A stretch of 64,000 nucleotides of DNA from Virgibacillus sp. AGTR (GTDB lineage Bacteria > Bacillota > Bacilli > Bacillales > Amphibacillaceae). The stretch spans positions 1 to 64,000 of the forward strand of contig NZ_JAJERH010000004.1 in NCBI RefSeq assembly GCF_016919725.2, in the 5' to 3' direction. Shown here one piece after another: positions 1 through 9,270 of this stretch (its first letter is position 1; the number at the start of each line of letters is the position of its first letter). The position numbers and the translations under genes were made by a program. The notes under the pieces are model-generated. The model was given only the letters and a program-made list of their open reading frames with translations, was not told the DNA's origin and made no database searches.

Positions 1-120
1 TTCCTCATTGAATACCAAAGCGATGACGCCTTAGCCAACTACACCGTAGATCGAGAAGAACTCGCTGCAGAACGCGAACGTCAAGAGAAATTACGCGCAA
101 TCTTCGGTAAGAAGAAATAA
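1..120 (+). CDS. C-terminal end of an unidentified protein (5' end outside window)
   Basis: The window opens inside a frame that stays open for 39 codons and stops at TAA (118-120). The visible tail is highly charged, with a Glu/Arg-rich helical stretch (ELAAERERQEKLRAIF) ending in GKKK. No family can be named from this piece. A strong hairpin terminator follows about 90 nt later, so this is probably the last gene of its transcript. Confidence 0.6.
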   Translation, partial: FLIEYQSDDALANYTVDREELAAERERQEKLRAIFGKKK

Positions 121-212
121 CAAAAACGATATTCGTGTTCAAAACAAAACAAGTACGATAACCAGGGGCTGTCACAATCTTGTGATGTGACATCCTTTGT
201 TACCGTTTAGCA

Positions 213-252
213 CACAAAAAGCGATAGCCTTTAAAGGTTATCGCTTTTTGTG
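213..252 (+). terminator. Rho-independent terminator
   Basis: Near-perfect 20-bp inverted repeat (one G-T pair) with AAAAA on the left arm and TTTTT on the right, so it can work in both directions. It closes the gene that ends at 120. Confidence 0.75.
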
Positions 253-345
253 TTACGTAAATGTGTTATATCTTACGTAACACAACATGTATTACATATT
301 TCATAATAGTTAATCACAAGTGTAATAATACGCACCAGCAGATTT
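253..345. repeat. Short palindromes and TGTAATA-type motifs beside the par operon
   Basis: Two exact TTACGTAA palindromes (253-260 and 273-280) lie 20 bp apart, followed by TGTATTACAT and GTGTAATA. Similar TGTAATA/TATTACA motifs occur upstream of parA (1933-1999), and TTACGTAA recurs near 34.98 kb. They could be binding sites for the RHH partition protein (operator or centromere half-sites). That link is inference; no regular array was seen. Confidence 0.3.
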
Positions 346-544
346 TTTTGTATTTACCATATAACCATTGTATGAAGTTTGTATGTATCTGGAATATCAA
401 TCCCTATTAATACGCATGACATTAAAACGCTTACTACCGATAACACTGAAAAATACCGTTTCAATAAACTCTTATCTAATAAATTTACTTTTATTTTCAT
501 TTTGATACCCCACATGTTTTCTCTCCGCAACCATTATACCAGAT

Positions 545-590
545 CTTTTTTTAAAAAAAGAGAGACGAATCCCTGATAGGGATCGCCTCT
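545..590 (-). terminator. Terminator of the partition operon
   Basis: Read on the minus strand, GAGGCGATCCC pairs with GGGATTCGTCTC around a short loop and is followed by a run of about seven T. It lies just downstream of the 599-1084 stop codon. Confidence 0.8.
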
Positions 591-598
591 ACCTTCTC

Positions 599-1084
599 TC
601 AATCATACTCTTCTTCTTCCATTTCATCCAACATCACTTCAATGGCTTGATTAATAAACATTGTTTTGAACCCTCGTTTTCCTGCAGACAATCGATCCAA
701 ACGCGCTCGTAAGTCTTTTCGAAACAAAAACGTAGATCGTTGGTGGGTTTCCTCAACCGTTTTCTTGTTACTTTTTTCATCATACATAGCCATAATACTG
801 TTTGTAACATCTTTTACGGTTTTTTCAGATGTTTCAGTATTTGTATTACGTTCAGGTATTACATCTTTTGTATACGTATCTTGATTACGTTTTACTGTTT
901 CATTGTTTGGAATATCTTGTTTATTATGAATAGGAGTTATATCAGATGTTTCCTGTTTTGGTTGAACATTATCTTTTTTGTTTTCCTTACTTGTAAACGT
1001 ATTTTCACTTTCATTTCCGTATTCTTCTTCCGATTCCTCAAATTGATTAAAAGCACCTGCTAATGATTTACTTTTGCGTGCCAT
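599..1084 (-). CDS. ParB-like partition partner, ribbon-helix-helix type
   Basis: 161 residues. The first ~110 are low complexity (Glu, Asn, Thr, Lys) and probably disordered. The C-terminal ~45 read RSTFLFRKDLRARLDRLS followed by a helix ending in DEMEEEE, which looks like a ribbon-helix-helix DNA-binding fold. It lies 1 nt downstream of parA on the same strand, the usual layout of type Ib partition cassettes, where the small RHH protein binds the centromere and represses the operon. The RHH assignment rests on pattern and context only. Confidence 0.7.
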   Translation of the reverse strand: MARKSKSLAGAFNQFEESEEEYGNESENTFTSKENKKDNVQPKQETSDITPIHNKQDIPNNETVKRNQDTYTKDVIPERNTNTETSEKTVKDVTNSIMAMYDEKSNKKTVEETHQRSTFLFRKDLRARLDRLSAGKRGFKTMFINQAIEVMLDEMEEEEYD

Positions 1085-1085
1085 A

Positions 1086-1892
1086 TTACACCTGTCCTTT
1101 CACTGATTCAATTTCTAAAAACTCTTTAGCAACATCGTCATATGAATTTACGAGTTTATTCTTCGATTCCGAGGAGAGAATAGCCGGAACATTACTGTAC
1201 GCCACCGCCTTAGCAAAAGCGATTGATTTAGGAATAATCGTATCATACATGTAAATATTCGACTGATTACAATATCGTCTCGCTTCCTGAAGCATTTCCG
1301 AGTGAAGAGATGTGCTCGACTCCACTTTCATCCCAATAACACCAGCAACCTCCAAAGACGGATTGTAATCATTTCTAAACTCCGCGATAGCTTTTATAAC
1401 CCGGATCAATCCTTTCACATCATACATTTCAGGTACAAATGGAATAATCACGTGATTTGCATACGTCAAACAATTACCAGCTACAAACCCAAGTGACGGT
1501 GGTGTGTCAATGAAGATATAATCATAGTCTTTTTCTATATCCTTCATTCCGTCCTTCAGTAAGTAATATGGTCTGGAATATTTATCAAGATGAGGCAGAA
1601 CGTCAAACTCCAAAAAATTCATATCATCATTTGCTGGTAATAAATCAATATTTTTTTTCATTGTATGGATCGCATTTTTAGGATTACAGCCGTTCAACAT
1701 GACATCATAAATCGTATTTTCAAAACTATAGGGGTTTTGTCCGAATGCTATGCTACTATTTCCTTGAGCATCCGTGTCGATAATCAAAACCTTCTTCTTA
1801 TGTTTTTTCGCTAGTATAGAAGCTAGATTCGTCACAAGAGAGGTTTTTCCAACACCACCTTTATTCATACTAATGGAATAGACTTCAGCCAC
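1086..1892 (-). CDS. parA: ParA partition ATPase
   Basis: 268 residues from a GTG start at 1892, chosen because AGAAGGG sits 6 nt upstream; an ATG at 1898 is too close to that site. Deviant Walker A motif KGGVGKTS lies near the N-terminus, Walker A' is LIIDTDAQGNSS, and Walker B is YDYIFIDTPPSLG. No N-terminal DNA-binding domain is present, as in short ParA (type Ib/Soj-like). The ATPase forms dynamic patterns on nucleoid DNA and positions plasmid copies through its RHH partner encoded just downstream. Confidence 0.92.
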   Translation of the reverse strand: MAEVYSISMNKGGVGKTSLVTNLASILAKKHKKKVLIIDTDAQGNSSIAFGQNPYSFENTIYDVMLNGCNPKNAIHTMKKNIDLLPANDDMNFLEFDVLPHLDKYSRPYYLLKDGMKDIEKDYDYIFIDTPPSLGFVAGNCLTYANHVIIPFVPEMYDVKGLIRVIKAIAEFRNDYNPSLEVAGVIGMKVESSTSLHSEMLQEARRYCNQSNIYMYDTIIPKSIAFAKAVAYSNVPAILSSESKNKLVNSYDDVAKEFLEIESVKGQV

Positions 1893-1932
1893 ACACATCA
1901 CCCTTCTATTAATGATACTTCTATTCTATAAG

Positions 1933-2012
1933 TGTAATAGACTAACGTCAACATAGAACATAAACGTATTATGTAAGATGTAATACTATTATGTAATACA
2001 AATAACAACATT
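1933..2012. promoter_or_regulatory. Putative par operator/centromere upstream of parA
   Basis: AT-rich leader of the par operon with three TGTAATA(C/G) motifs and two ATTATGTAA motifs, including the inverted pair GTATTA...TAATAC. The density right in front of parA suggests operator or parS half-sites. The spacing is irregular, so the call is tentative. Confidence 0.35.
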
Positions 2013-2430
2013 TTAGATCATAAATCGACAATAATACTTATATTTTAAATATACGTGACATTATTAAGGCAGCCAATCGCGGCTGTAGGATTTCTTTTGC
2101 TTTCGTGACATAAACTTGTACTTTTGGATCTCTATGATGAATCGTTGACGAGGACCTCCGGCGTCGGAATTAAGCACTAATTCCAGTTAATATTCATTTT
2201 TTAGTTGCTATCTTAATAAAATAACCCTCTCTTCTTTGACAGAAAAGGGCAGACATATTATAATAAAATTGATATTAAATGCATATTACGGCTTCTAGAC
2301 CGGCCGATAAACTTCCTTGTTCCCTAACAGGAAGTTTTTTTTCTGTTTTACAATATCATAATGTGCATTATTATGTAAGAGTAATAGAATGATAGCATTT
2401 TATAAGAATCACATGTACTAGAATTACATC
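2013..2430. other. Non-coding stretch with a decayed coding remnant and a terminator
   Basis: On the minus strand a frame over 2045-2180 reads plausible protein (RSSSTIHHRDPKVQVYVTKA, then EILQPRLAALI) but lacks a start. It may be the 3' relic of a gene that I cannot identify. A hairpin terminator sits at 2310-2345. Nothing else was seen. Confidence 0.35.
2310..2345 (+). terminator. Rho-independent terminator
   Basis: AACTTCCT pairs with AGGAAGTT around a short loop and is followed by eight T. No intact + strand gene lies just upstream, so it may be the relic of a lost gene. Confidence 0.65.
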
Positions 2431-2598
2431 ATGAGTAGATTTTTTAATCAAACACGAAATGCCGCGTCATCCCGTGTCGAAATCACGGCTGAACTGTCGC
2501 CCATCAGGCGACCAGTGAAGGGTTCAAAAATCAATCAGCATTTCCCAGAAACCGATTGGCTTAACCCAGCGACGGTCGTTTTTCTCAATATTCTTTAA
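2431..2598 (+). CDS. Small open frame of doubtful status
   Basis: 55 codons from ATG to TAA with a higher GC than the flanks (beginning MSRFFNQTRNAASS). No clear ribosome binding site precedes it. It might be the 5' piece of a truncated gene. No function can be given. Confidence 0.25.
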   Translation: MSRFFNQTRNAASSRVEITAELSPIRRPVKGSKINQHFPETDWLNPATVVFLNIL

Positions 2599-2821
2599 TC
2601 AATCGTAGCGATCGTCTCATATTCATAAAAACTGATCTGGATGAATTACCTACCGAAAAACCCACCATAATCCTGTTCCATATTTATAACAATCCACCTG
2701 GGAAATAACCCTAAAGAATTAGGTATTTCGGATTAAAAAAAGGAAATGACTAGGAAATATAGAAATTAAAATGAGGAGGCCAATAATTGGGTATATAAAA
2801 ATCAAATCGGGAGGCTGAATC

Positions 2822-3058
2822 ATGACAAAGAAAAAAGCGGAAATTATATTCAGGATTTCCGTCGTCGATAAAGAAGGCGGAGAAGATTTGAAAATTTCCG
2901 TTGATCTAAAAGGAACAAACAATGAAGTGATGGAAATAGCGGAAATTGCCCAGAACCTCGATATTATTGGAGAGGCGGGCGTAGAAAATATTCTTGTCAA
3001 TATCCTCAATGAAGAAAAACCATTACTTTCAAACAACCCAAACGGACCGATCCATTAA
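2822..3058 (+). CDS. Small acidic hypothetical protein
   Basis: 78 residues with alternating beta-strand-like segments (AEIIFRISVV, DLKISVDLKG) and an acidic helix. A GGGAGG motif 6 nt upstream supports the ATG. It ends about 50 nt before the RNase H gene on the same strand, so the two are probably co-transcribed. Not recognised. Confidence 0.65.
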   Translation: MTKKKAEIIFRISVVDKEGGEDLKISVDLKGTNNEVMEIAEIAQNLDIIGEAGVENILVNILNEEKPLLSNNPNGPIH

Positions 3059-3110
3059 ATCAAAAAGGATCGGTTCTTTCTATATTCAAATAAAAAAGGT
3101 AGGGATAGGT

Positions 3111-3734
3111 ATGGCAAAAACGAAATTTTACACGGTACGAAAAGGACGCAGACCCGGGGTGTATAACTCATGGGCGGAATGCGAAGCACAGGTGAAAGGT
3201 TTCAAAGGTGCTGAATTCAAGAGTTTTGCGAGCAAAAGTATTGCAGAACACGCACTAACGCACGGATGGGAGATCGGATCGAAACCTAATAGTGGGTCAC
3301 AGAAAAAGAATGTAGTCGAACCGCAAGGTTATATTAAAAAGAGTATCTCCGTGGACGCTGCCTGCAGCGGGAATCCCGGCGAGATGGAATTTCAGGGAGT
3401 CGATACCGATACCGGTGCGCAAATCTTTGCGTCGGATGTATACCCGGTTGGTACGAATAACCTGGGTGAGTTCCTCGCTGTGGTTCGTGCTCTAAAACAT
3501 CTGTACGAACTAAATTCAGATATACCAGTCTACTCAGACTCTGTTAGTGCTATTGCGTGGGTAAGAAATATACGCGTCAACACCAATCTGAAACGAAACG
3601 CTGATACTAAGAAATTATGGCAGGATATCGATGCTGCTATCCAATGGCTGTACGATCACGATTATCAAAATCCTGTACTGAAATGGGAGACAAAGGTGTG
3701 GGGGGAGGTTAAAGCAGATTTCGGTCGGAAATAG
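3111..3734 (+). CDS. RNase H family protein with N-terminal viroplasmin-like domain
   Basis: 207 residues from ATG 3111; the frame is open further upstream, but this ATG matches the usual MAKTKFYTVRKGRRPGVY start of the family. Residues 1-55 resemble the caulimovirus VI/RNase H1 hybrid-binding domain. The second half has the RNase H acidic residues in order: D in SVDAACSGNPG, E in NNLGEFLAV, D in VYSDSVSA and a final D in KADFGRK. RNase H cleaves RNA in RNA-DNA hybrids, which fits primer or R-loop removal during plasmid replication. Confidence 0.85.
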   Translation: MAKTKFYTVRKGRRPGVYNSWAECEAQVKGFKGAEFKSFASKSIAEHALTHGWEIGSKPNSGSQKKNVVEPQGYIKKSISVDAACSGNPGEMEFQGVDTDTGAQIFASDVYPVGTNNLGEFLAVVRALKHLYELNSDIPVYSDSVSAIAWVRNIRVNTNLKRNADTKKLWQDIDAAIQWLYDHDYQNPVLKWETKVWGEVKADFGRK

Positions 3735-3926
3735 TTGAATTTGTATTTTGTGCTTTTCTTATTTAACTCTTTGTTTAGCATGATAATATTTTTATGTTAA
3801 AATTATACATACTGTATAGTGAATAGGCTTTAAGAGATTTAACTTAAGATTAAGAGTATAAAGGTTATCTACAATTTCAAAGCAAAATAGATTAGTATAA
3901 ACAAAATGAAAAAGGGGGAAACACAT

Positions 3927-4433
3927 TTGAATGCAACATTCAATATAACTGACGAAGACTTAATTGCTCAGCAAAAAAATGCTATAAAGAACACTAAATT
4001 CCATAGAAAATCTAGAATTATGCAATTAATTGTGTTTTTTATCTTTGTAATATTTATATTTGTAACTAGTGGTTTCTCAACAAATGATTTACTGTTTGGG
4101 TTAGCGCTCTGTTTAATTCCTGCTCCTTTAGTATGGAAGTCTTATGAGATTGCTATAATAAGACGATATAAAAGAGATATTCTTAAACAACATAAAAATA
4201 AGAAAGGTACTTTTACTTTGACCTTATCCGAAGAAGAATTGATTAAAGAATCCAATAATTTAACCGAAAAAATTCAATGGGATGACATAAGTGAATTTAA
4301 AGAAGACGAAACTCGTTATTTTCTATATACTACAGACCTACATGCAATTACAATCAAAAAGGAACCAGATAACTTGAGTGAAGAAGAAATTAAGGAATAT
4401 CAAGCATTTATAAAAAGAAAAGTAAGTGTTTAG
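3927..4433 (+). CDS. YcxB-like membrane protein
   Basis: About 168 residues from a TTG start placed 6 nt after AAGGGGGAAA; the earlier in-frame ATG (3906) overlaps this site and has none of its own. Two hydrophobic segments (MQLIVFFIFVIFIFV and LLFGLALCLIPAPLVW) are followed by a cytosolic domain containing LTEKIQWDDISEF and a run of beta strands. This is the layout of YcxB/DUF-type PH-like membrane proteins of Bacillus. Exact role unknown. Confidence 0.6.
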   Translation: MNATFNITDEDLIAQQKNAIKNTKFHRKSRIMQLIVFFIFVIFIFVTSGFSTNDLLFGLALCLIPAPLVWKSYEIAIIRRYKRDILKQHKNKKGTFTLTLSEEELIKESNNLTEKIQWDDISEFKEDETRYFLYTTDLHAITIKKEPDNLSEEEIKEYQAFIKRKVSV

Positions 4434-4440
4434 AAAGTGG

Positions 4441-4468
4441 AAAGCTCCACCGTGGTGGAGCTTTTTGT
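4441..4468. terminator. Bidirectional terminator
   Basis: AAAGCTCCACC/GGTGGAGCTTT with a T run on the right and A run on the left, between two convergent genes. It can serve both. Confidence 0.85.
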
Positions 4469-6669
4469 TATGATTCATTATCATCTATGTCGTCTTCATC
4501 TCCGATTAACAAAGCAACAATCGTACCAACACCTAAAGCAGCTATGACAGGAATACCGTGCGTAACTGCTAAATAAAGTAAAAAAACAAAACCTAACGTA
4601 GTTGCTGCAGCCTTTACCTCTTTTGAACTAAACGCATCTAATACAGGAGTTAGATCAATATCGACCGTAAATATTACTGTGACCGCAAGTTGAAGATTTC
4701 CTCCACCTTCTACTGGGATTTCTTCTTTGAAAGCAGTTACACGAAGTTCTGCATTAGTTCCTGATCCTGTTAGACTCAACTGGATAGCACCAGTACCTAT
4801 CGAAGCCGCCATATTATCTATAAAATCTTCATAAAATCCAAGTCGTTTTTGAGTAAATTGCGCCATGCTTTCTCCAAGCAAACTCTCAAGACTGCCGTTT
4901 ACTCCATTATTTGTGACTTGCAGTGTAGCTGTCGCCCCTCCATCACTAGGAGGATTTAACTGTTCACTGAATTCAACATCTATAGAGAATACATTTGCAA
5001 TTTCAGTAATTCGATACGTATGACTAAAATTAATATTCGTTACTAATAATTCTGAACCAAACTTTTGCAATCCTGGTATATTCTTACCCATTTCTACAAA
5101 CGCATTGTGTTTTGCTCGATATTCTTCGCTAATTTCTGGATTACCCGGAGGGTTTACTGCTGAAACACCTGGATCTTTGCCTGAATAATCATTTTTGTCG
5201 ATACCAAGCAATCCCATACCAGAACCAATTGCTGTTTCATGGAATTGATTAAAGGACCAATTCTTAGGCATCGTAAATCCTAAGTTTCCACTAAAACCTG
5301 TGGACATGTTTCCTACAAAACTGTAATCTGCTAACACACTGTTATTTGACTGTGCTCTTATACAAGTATTACGAGAACCATAAACACCAAGTTTGTATTC
5401 TGGTAAGCCCTCTTCGCCCTTAATAATATTCAACACATCACGAACTTCTGCTAAATAAGGAAGAATATTATTCGTTACTTCAAAATCATAAGCGTCATAA
5501 TCAACAGCAAAATAAATTGTTGTACCAGATGGAAATCCAAATTCGTTTGCTGCTCTAATGGCTTTCCATGCATCCTCTGTACCTTTCCCTGGTTTGAAGT
5601 ACTCCGCATACCACCCACCATCTTGGTATATAGGGAATACACGTATACCGTTTACCGCAAGAATGTTTAGTTCCTCATGGGTCATTGCTTTTGAACGACG
5701 TTCGGCTCCAGTTCCTACATAACCTGTTAGATAACGACCGATAATCTGGTAGTTATAATCAAGTAAGGTATTAGCAGTTGTTTGATTAATAACCGTAGAT
5801 GCATCACAAGCGATTGCCGTCCGACCTGTATACCCATTGCTTGTTAGTAATTGCTTGATGGTTGGCATATCAGCAACCCCATTAGCAGGAAGGGTCATAA
5901 ACTCCTTAAACAAGTTTATGGCTGTTTCTACTTGCGGATCAAAATCTCCATCATAAGGATGTGTATCGTATAAAGGACTATTACACGCGAGCGACCACTG
6001 CAAAATCCTTGTGAATTTCGCTGGTGCATCACCATAGCTTAGGGTAGGGCAATTATCAATAGTTGAAGGACCAAAATTACCATTTGCTATATGGCCGATT
6101 CCTTCTTCATGCTGCAAGGCGTATATTAAAGCCTTGTTTGACTTTCTTTCATAAATCCCATTCGTTGGAATGTAATCAAAATAATTACCATATTCCTTAT
6201 TAAGTGATTGTTGTATTTCTCTAACATTTTGTCGTCCGGAACTAATGCTTAATACAAAACCATCTGTATTCAATATTGCTTTCATTAACTTTGATGTTAC
6301 ATATCCAGTTGGTTCAACCCCGACATCAATTTCAAAGTCTTTAACTTTATTTTCCGTATCCCCAAAGAAATTTCCTGAAAAACCTCCTGGATCATAACCC
6401 TTACACCAGAATCCACCTTGAAGGATTTTATTCAAATTATTCGGTTTTGCACCATCTTCCTGTCTTGCCAATCCAGGAAATTCTCTAGTCGTAGCCGGAC
6501 CAAATGATGGTACCGGGTTTGGTATACCAAGCTCTATTTGTAAACCAATAATTAAAGCCCCTACTGTTGTATTACCTGTTGTACCATCTTCTGGTATAGG
6601 TGAAAAGCCTTTTCTTCCCGTATACGTATCATTCAGCCATTTCTGTACCTCTAGTACCATTTCATCCAT
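4468..6669 (-). CDS. Glycoside-hydrolase-like (DUF1906) protein with peptidoglycan-binding-like repeats and C-terminal membrane anchor
   Basis: 733 residues; start supported by AAAGGAGG 7 nt upstream. The N-terminal ~280 residues contain three or four repeats typical of PG_binding_1 modules. A DUF1906/Rv2525c-like TIM-barrel region follows from about 285 to 500 (AIACDASTVINQTTANTLL, RVFPIYQDGGW, TIYFAVDYDAYD). Next is a region of unknown fold and a hydrophobic C-terminal segment (LGFVFLLYLAVT, VIAALGVGTIVALLIG). No signal peptide is visible. It probably acts on or binds cell-wall glycan. A YvrJ-family gene lies upstream on the same strand. Confidence 0.75.
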   Translation of the reverse strand: MDEMVLEVQKWLNDTYTGRKGFSPIPEDGTTGNTTVGALIIGLQIELGIPNPVPSFGPATTREFPGLARQEDGAKPNNLNKILQGGFWCKGYDPGGFSGNFFGDTENKVKDFEIDVGVEPTGYVTSKLMKAILNTDGFVLSISSGRQNVREIQQSLNKEYGNYFDYIPTNGIYERKSNKALIYALQHEEGIGHIANGNFGPSTIDNCPTLSYGDAPAKFTRILQWSLACNSPLYDTHPYDGDFDPQVETAINLFKEFMTLPANGVADMPTIKQLLTSNGYTGRTAIACDASTVINQTTANTLLDYNYQIIGRYLTGYVGTGAERRSKAMTHEELNILAVNGIRVFPIYQDGGWYAEYFKPGKGTEDAWKAIRAANEFGFPSGTTIYFAVDYDAYDFEVTNNILPYLAEVRDVLNIIKGEEGLPEYKLGVYGSRNTCIRAQSNNSVLADYSFVGNMSTGFSGNLGFTMPKNWSFNQFHETAIGSGMGLLGIDKNDYSGKDPGVSAVNPPGNPEISEEYRAKHNAFVEMGKNIPGLQKFGSELLVTNINFSHTYRITEIANVFSIDVEFSEQLNPPSDGGATATLQVTNNGVNGSLESLLGESMAQFTQKRLGFYEDFIDNMAASIGTGAIQLSLTGSGTNAELRVTAFKEEIPVEGGGNLQLAVTVIFTVDIDLTPVLDAFSSKEVKAAATTLGFVFLLYLAVTHGIPVIAALGVGTIVALLIGDEDDIDDNES

Positions 6670-6867
6670 ACTTTAGCCTCCTTTACATATGAGCTTTTTT
6701 CAAGCTCTTAGTTACATAATAGTAAAAGGCGCTTTGGTAAAAGTATCGGGAAAGTATAGAAAAAGTAATCTAAAGACAAATATTAATTAATTATTATGAA
6801 TCAATACCTTAGCCTTGTTTGAGGTTAGAGATTTCTTGAAAACAAATACAAATATAAGAGGGATTAA

Positions 6868-7038
6868 TTAATCCCCCTTACTTTTAAGACTTTTTATAAC
6901 TGAAGATAATTCCAATATTACTTTTTCTAAATGATCTATCTTACGTTCAAATCGAACAAATAGATATACAGTTATAGCAATTGGAAATCCAAAGTTGCCT
7001 ATAATACTAGTCCAAACTGGAACGTCTTCTGGTATCAT
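6868..7038 (-). CDS. YvrJ family protein
   Basis: 56 residues beginning MIPEDVPVWTSIIGNFGFP, then a single membrane helix (IAITVYLFVRFE) and a short amphipathic tail. This matches the YvrJ family of tiny Bacillus membrane proteins in length and in the NFGFPIAI motif. CAGGGGAG precedes the ATG. It is about 200 nt upstream of the DUF1906 gene and codirectional with it. Function of the family is unknown. Confidence 0.75.
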   Translation of the reverse strand: MIPEDVPVWTSIIGNFGFPIAITVYLFVRFERKIDHLEKVILELSSVIKSLKSKGD

Positions 7039-7386
7039 TTTAACTCCCCTGAAAACAATATTAAAAGAATTTTACGTAATAAACGTATTGAAAAAGTAAT
7101 TTCAAAGTAAGAAGGTGCACTGATGCGAAATTTCGCATCAAAAGATTTATCTTAAAATGTCGCTCTATGAAACTACGAGCGACCGGTAAACCGCATGAAA
7201 TTAAAAATATCAATTGTTTTCATAAAAGGAGCTGTTATTCATGAAACAAATTAAAGATGAGGGGTCTTCGGAATATATAGTGGAATAATGGATTAATTAA
7301 ACCATACTATAATCAAATTCTTTTAAAAAAGAACTTGAAAAACATTTTAAATCGAATTACCTTATCTAAGAAAGGAGGATTAAAAA
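7039..7386. other. Intergenic region with relic-like short frames
   Basis: A 15-codon frame at 7241-7288 has a good ribosome binding site (AAAGGAG) but stops at once. A further open stretch over 7290-7380 in another frame (GLIKPYYNQILLKK) has no start. Together they look like a frameshifted remnant of a small gene. No promoter is assigned. Confidence 0.3.
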
Positions 7387-7836
7387 ATGAAAATAACTAT
7401 TGAAGAATTACCTGAATCAAGGATTGCTTATTTCCGAAATGTTGGGGAATATGGTGAAAAGCAAAACAAAGAATTAATGGAGAATTTTAAAAAGTGGGCA
7501 AAATCGAATGGTGTATTTGATAATTCTACAATTTTAGGTATACCGCAAGATAACCCAGAGATTACTCCTAAAGAGGAATGTCGTTATGATGTTTGCGTTG
7601 TTATAAATAAAGATTTTAATGTGGAAAAACCAGCTCAAGTTGGTGAATTTTCTGGTGGGAAATACGCTGTTTTCTTGCTTGACCATACAAAAGAGGCAGT
7701 CAGTGAATTTTGGGGCAATATTTTTTCTGAGATAGAAAGAAATAATTTATCAATAAGAGAACAACCAATTATAGAAAGATATACTTCACAAATGATTGAT
7801 AATCATTTGTGTGAAATATTAGTTCCTATACAGTAA
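7387..7836 (+). CDS. GyrI-like small-molecule-binding domain protein
   Basis: 149 residues, preceded by AAAGGAGG. It matches the effector-binding fold of AraC-type regulators and SbmC/GyrI: MKITIEELPESRIAYFRNVG at the start, a central EECRYDVCVVI strand, KYAVFLLDH, and EFWGNIFSEI near the end. It stands alone without a DNA-binding domain. Relatives bind hydrophobic drugs or inhibit gyrase; which applies here cannot be decided. Confidence 0.75.
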   Translation: MKITIEELPESRIAYFRNVGEYGEKQNKELMENFKKWAKSNGVFDNSTILGIPQDNPEITPKEECRYDVCVVINKDFNVEKPAQVGEFSGGKYAVFLLDHTKEAVSEFWGNIFSEIERNNLSIREQPIIERYTSQMIDNHLCEILVPIQ

Positions 7837-7837
7837 C

Positions 7838-7867
7838 GAAGCAGGGACAATTCCCACCTTCTGTTTA
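7838..7867 (+). terminator. Likely terminator of the GyrI-like gene
   Basis: Imperfect hairpin GAAGCAGGG/CCCACCTTC just after the stop codon, followed by TGTTT. Short T tract, so moderate support. Confidence 0.5.
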
Positions 7868-7880
7868 AAGGATGAACAAC

Positions 7881-9044
7881 ATGACAGACCTACTATGTCT
7901 TTCAGATCTAACTGCAATTGAACCACAGACGATACAAGTGTCGTGAATGCGGATCTACCTTCTGGGAACGCCTAATATCCGTTGATGAAAAGCGTAGTAT
8001 GACCAAAAGGCTTTTAAAGTCCATTCAAGAGCAATCCATGTCTAAGACCTTTGTAGAAGTCGCAGAAAGCGTTGGTGTTGACGAGAAAACCGTTAGGAAC
8101 GTCTTTAAGGATTATGTGGCACTCAAAGAACGTGAATACCAGTTTGAGACTCCTAAATGGCTTGGGATAGACGAGATACATATTATTCGTAAACCTCGGC
8201 TTGTATTGACTAATGTTGAACGCAGGACTATCTATGACATAAAGCCTAACCGTAACAAGGAAACAGTCATCCAACGTCTTTCAGAAATCAGTGACAGGAC
8301 TTATATTGAGTACGTCACAATGGATATGTGGAAGCCCTACAAAGACGCAGTGAACACTGTCCTTCCACACGCTAAAGTTGTCGTAGATAAGTTCCATGTA
8401 GTTAGAATGGCTAATCAAGCCTTAGATAACGTCAGAAAGTCTTTGAAAACCCAAATGAGTCAAAAAGAAAGACGTACCCTTATGCGTGAAAGGTTTATCC
8501 TTCTAAAGCGTAAACACGATCTAAATGAACGTGAATTATTCCTCTTAGAGACTTGGTTAGATAATCTTCCTGCTTTGAAAGAAGCCTATGAACTTAAAGA
8601 AGAGTTTTACTGGATTTGGGATACTCCTGATCCAGATGAAGGTCTACTTCGTTATAGTCAATGGAGACACAGTTGTATGTCCAGTAACTATAAAGACGCT
8701 TATAAAGACCTTGTGAGAGCCGTAGACAACTGGCAAGAAGAAATATTTAACTACTTTGATAAAAGGCTCACTAACGCTTATACGGAGTCAATTAATAGCA
8801 TTATTAGGCAGGTAGAGCGAATGGGTAGAGGTTACTCTTTTGATGCCTTACGAGCCAAAATCCTGTTCAATGAGAAGCTCCATAAGAAGCGTAAACCACG
8901 ATTTAATTCGAGTGCTTTTAACAAAGCTATGCTATACGATACGATACTTTCAATTGGTTTGAAGTGACTGATCACGACATTACAGACAACTTTGGTGTCG
9001 ATATTTCCACACTTATTAAGAATTTGGAGAAGGGTGATTTATAA
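7881..9044 (+). pseudogene. ISL3-family transposase, internally deleted and frameshifted
   Basis: The frame starting at ATG 7881 (MTDLLCLSDLTAIE) is the usual N-terminus of this family but stops after 21 codons. The family body resumes in another frame from about 7921 (HRRYKCRECGSTFWE, second zinc-finger pair) and runs to TGA 8967. It includes the DDE-type core (LGIDEIHI, VTMDMWKPY, VVDKFHVVRMAN) and the C-terminal acidic site (NAYTESINSIIR). Typical members have about 60-80 more residues here, carrying the first zinc finger, so a deletion joins the two pieces. The C-terminal tail (ITDNFGVDISTLIKNLEKGD) continues in a third frame to 9044. Probably inactive. Confidence 0.8.
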
Positions 9045-9088
9045 GCCCTTTTCCACCATAAAATCCGAATACCCAAGATGAGCAGGAA

Positions 9089-9268
9089 ATGATGGAAAGA
9101 ATCGATATATTGTCAGATCAATATGATAAGGCACTATTTCAAATTGCGCGTTACAGACAAGCAATTCAAAAAGCTTTAAACGAATTAAGTTGGAGCGAAG
9201 TTGATCAAGCATTAGAAAGAGCAGGCGAAATATTAAAGGACATATTGGATGGTGGTTATGATATATAA
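9089..9268 (+). CDS. Small helical protein, possibly 5'-truncated
   Basis: 59 residues (MMERIDILSDQYDKALFQI...), almost wholly helical and charged, directly downstream of the ISL3 remnant. The frame stays open a few codons upstream without a better start and the ribosome binding site is weak. The gene may have lost its 5' end when the IS inserted. Not recognised. Confidence 0.4.
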   Translation: MMERIDILSDQYDKALFQIARYRQAIQKALNELSWSEVDQALERAGEILKDILDGGYDI

Positions 9269-9270
9269 AC

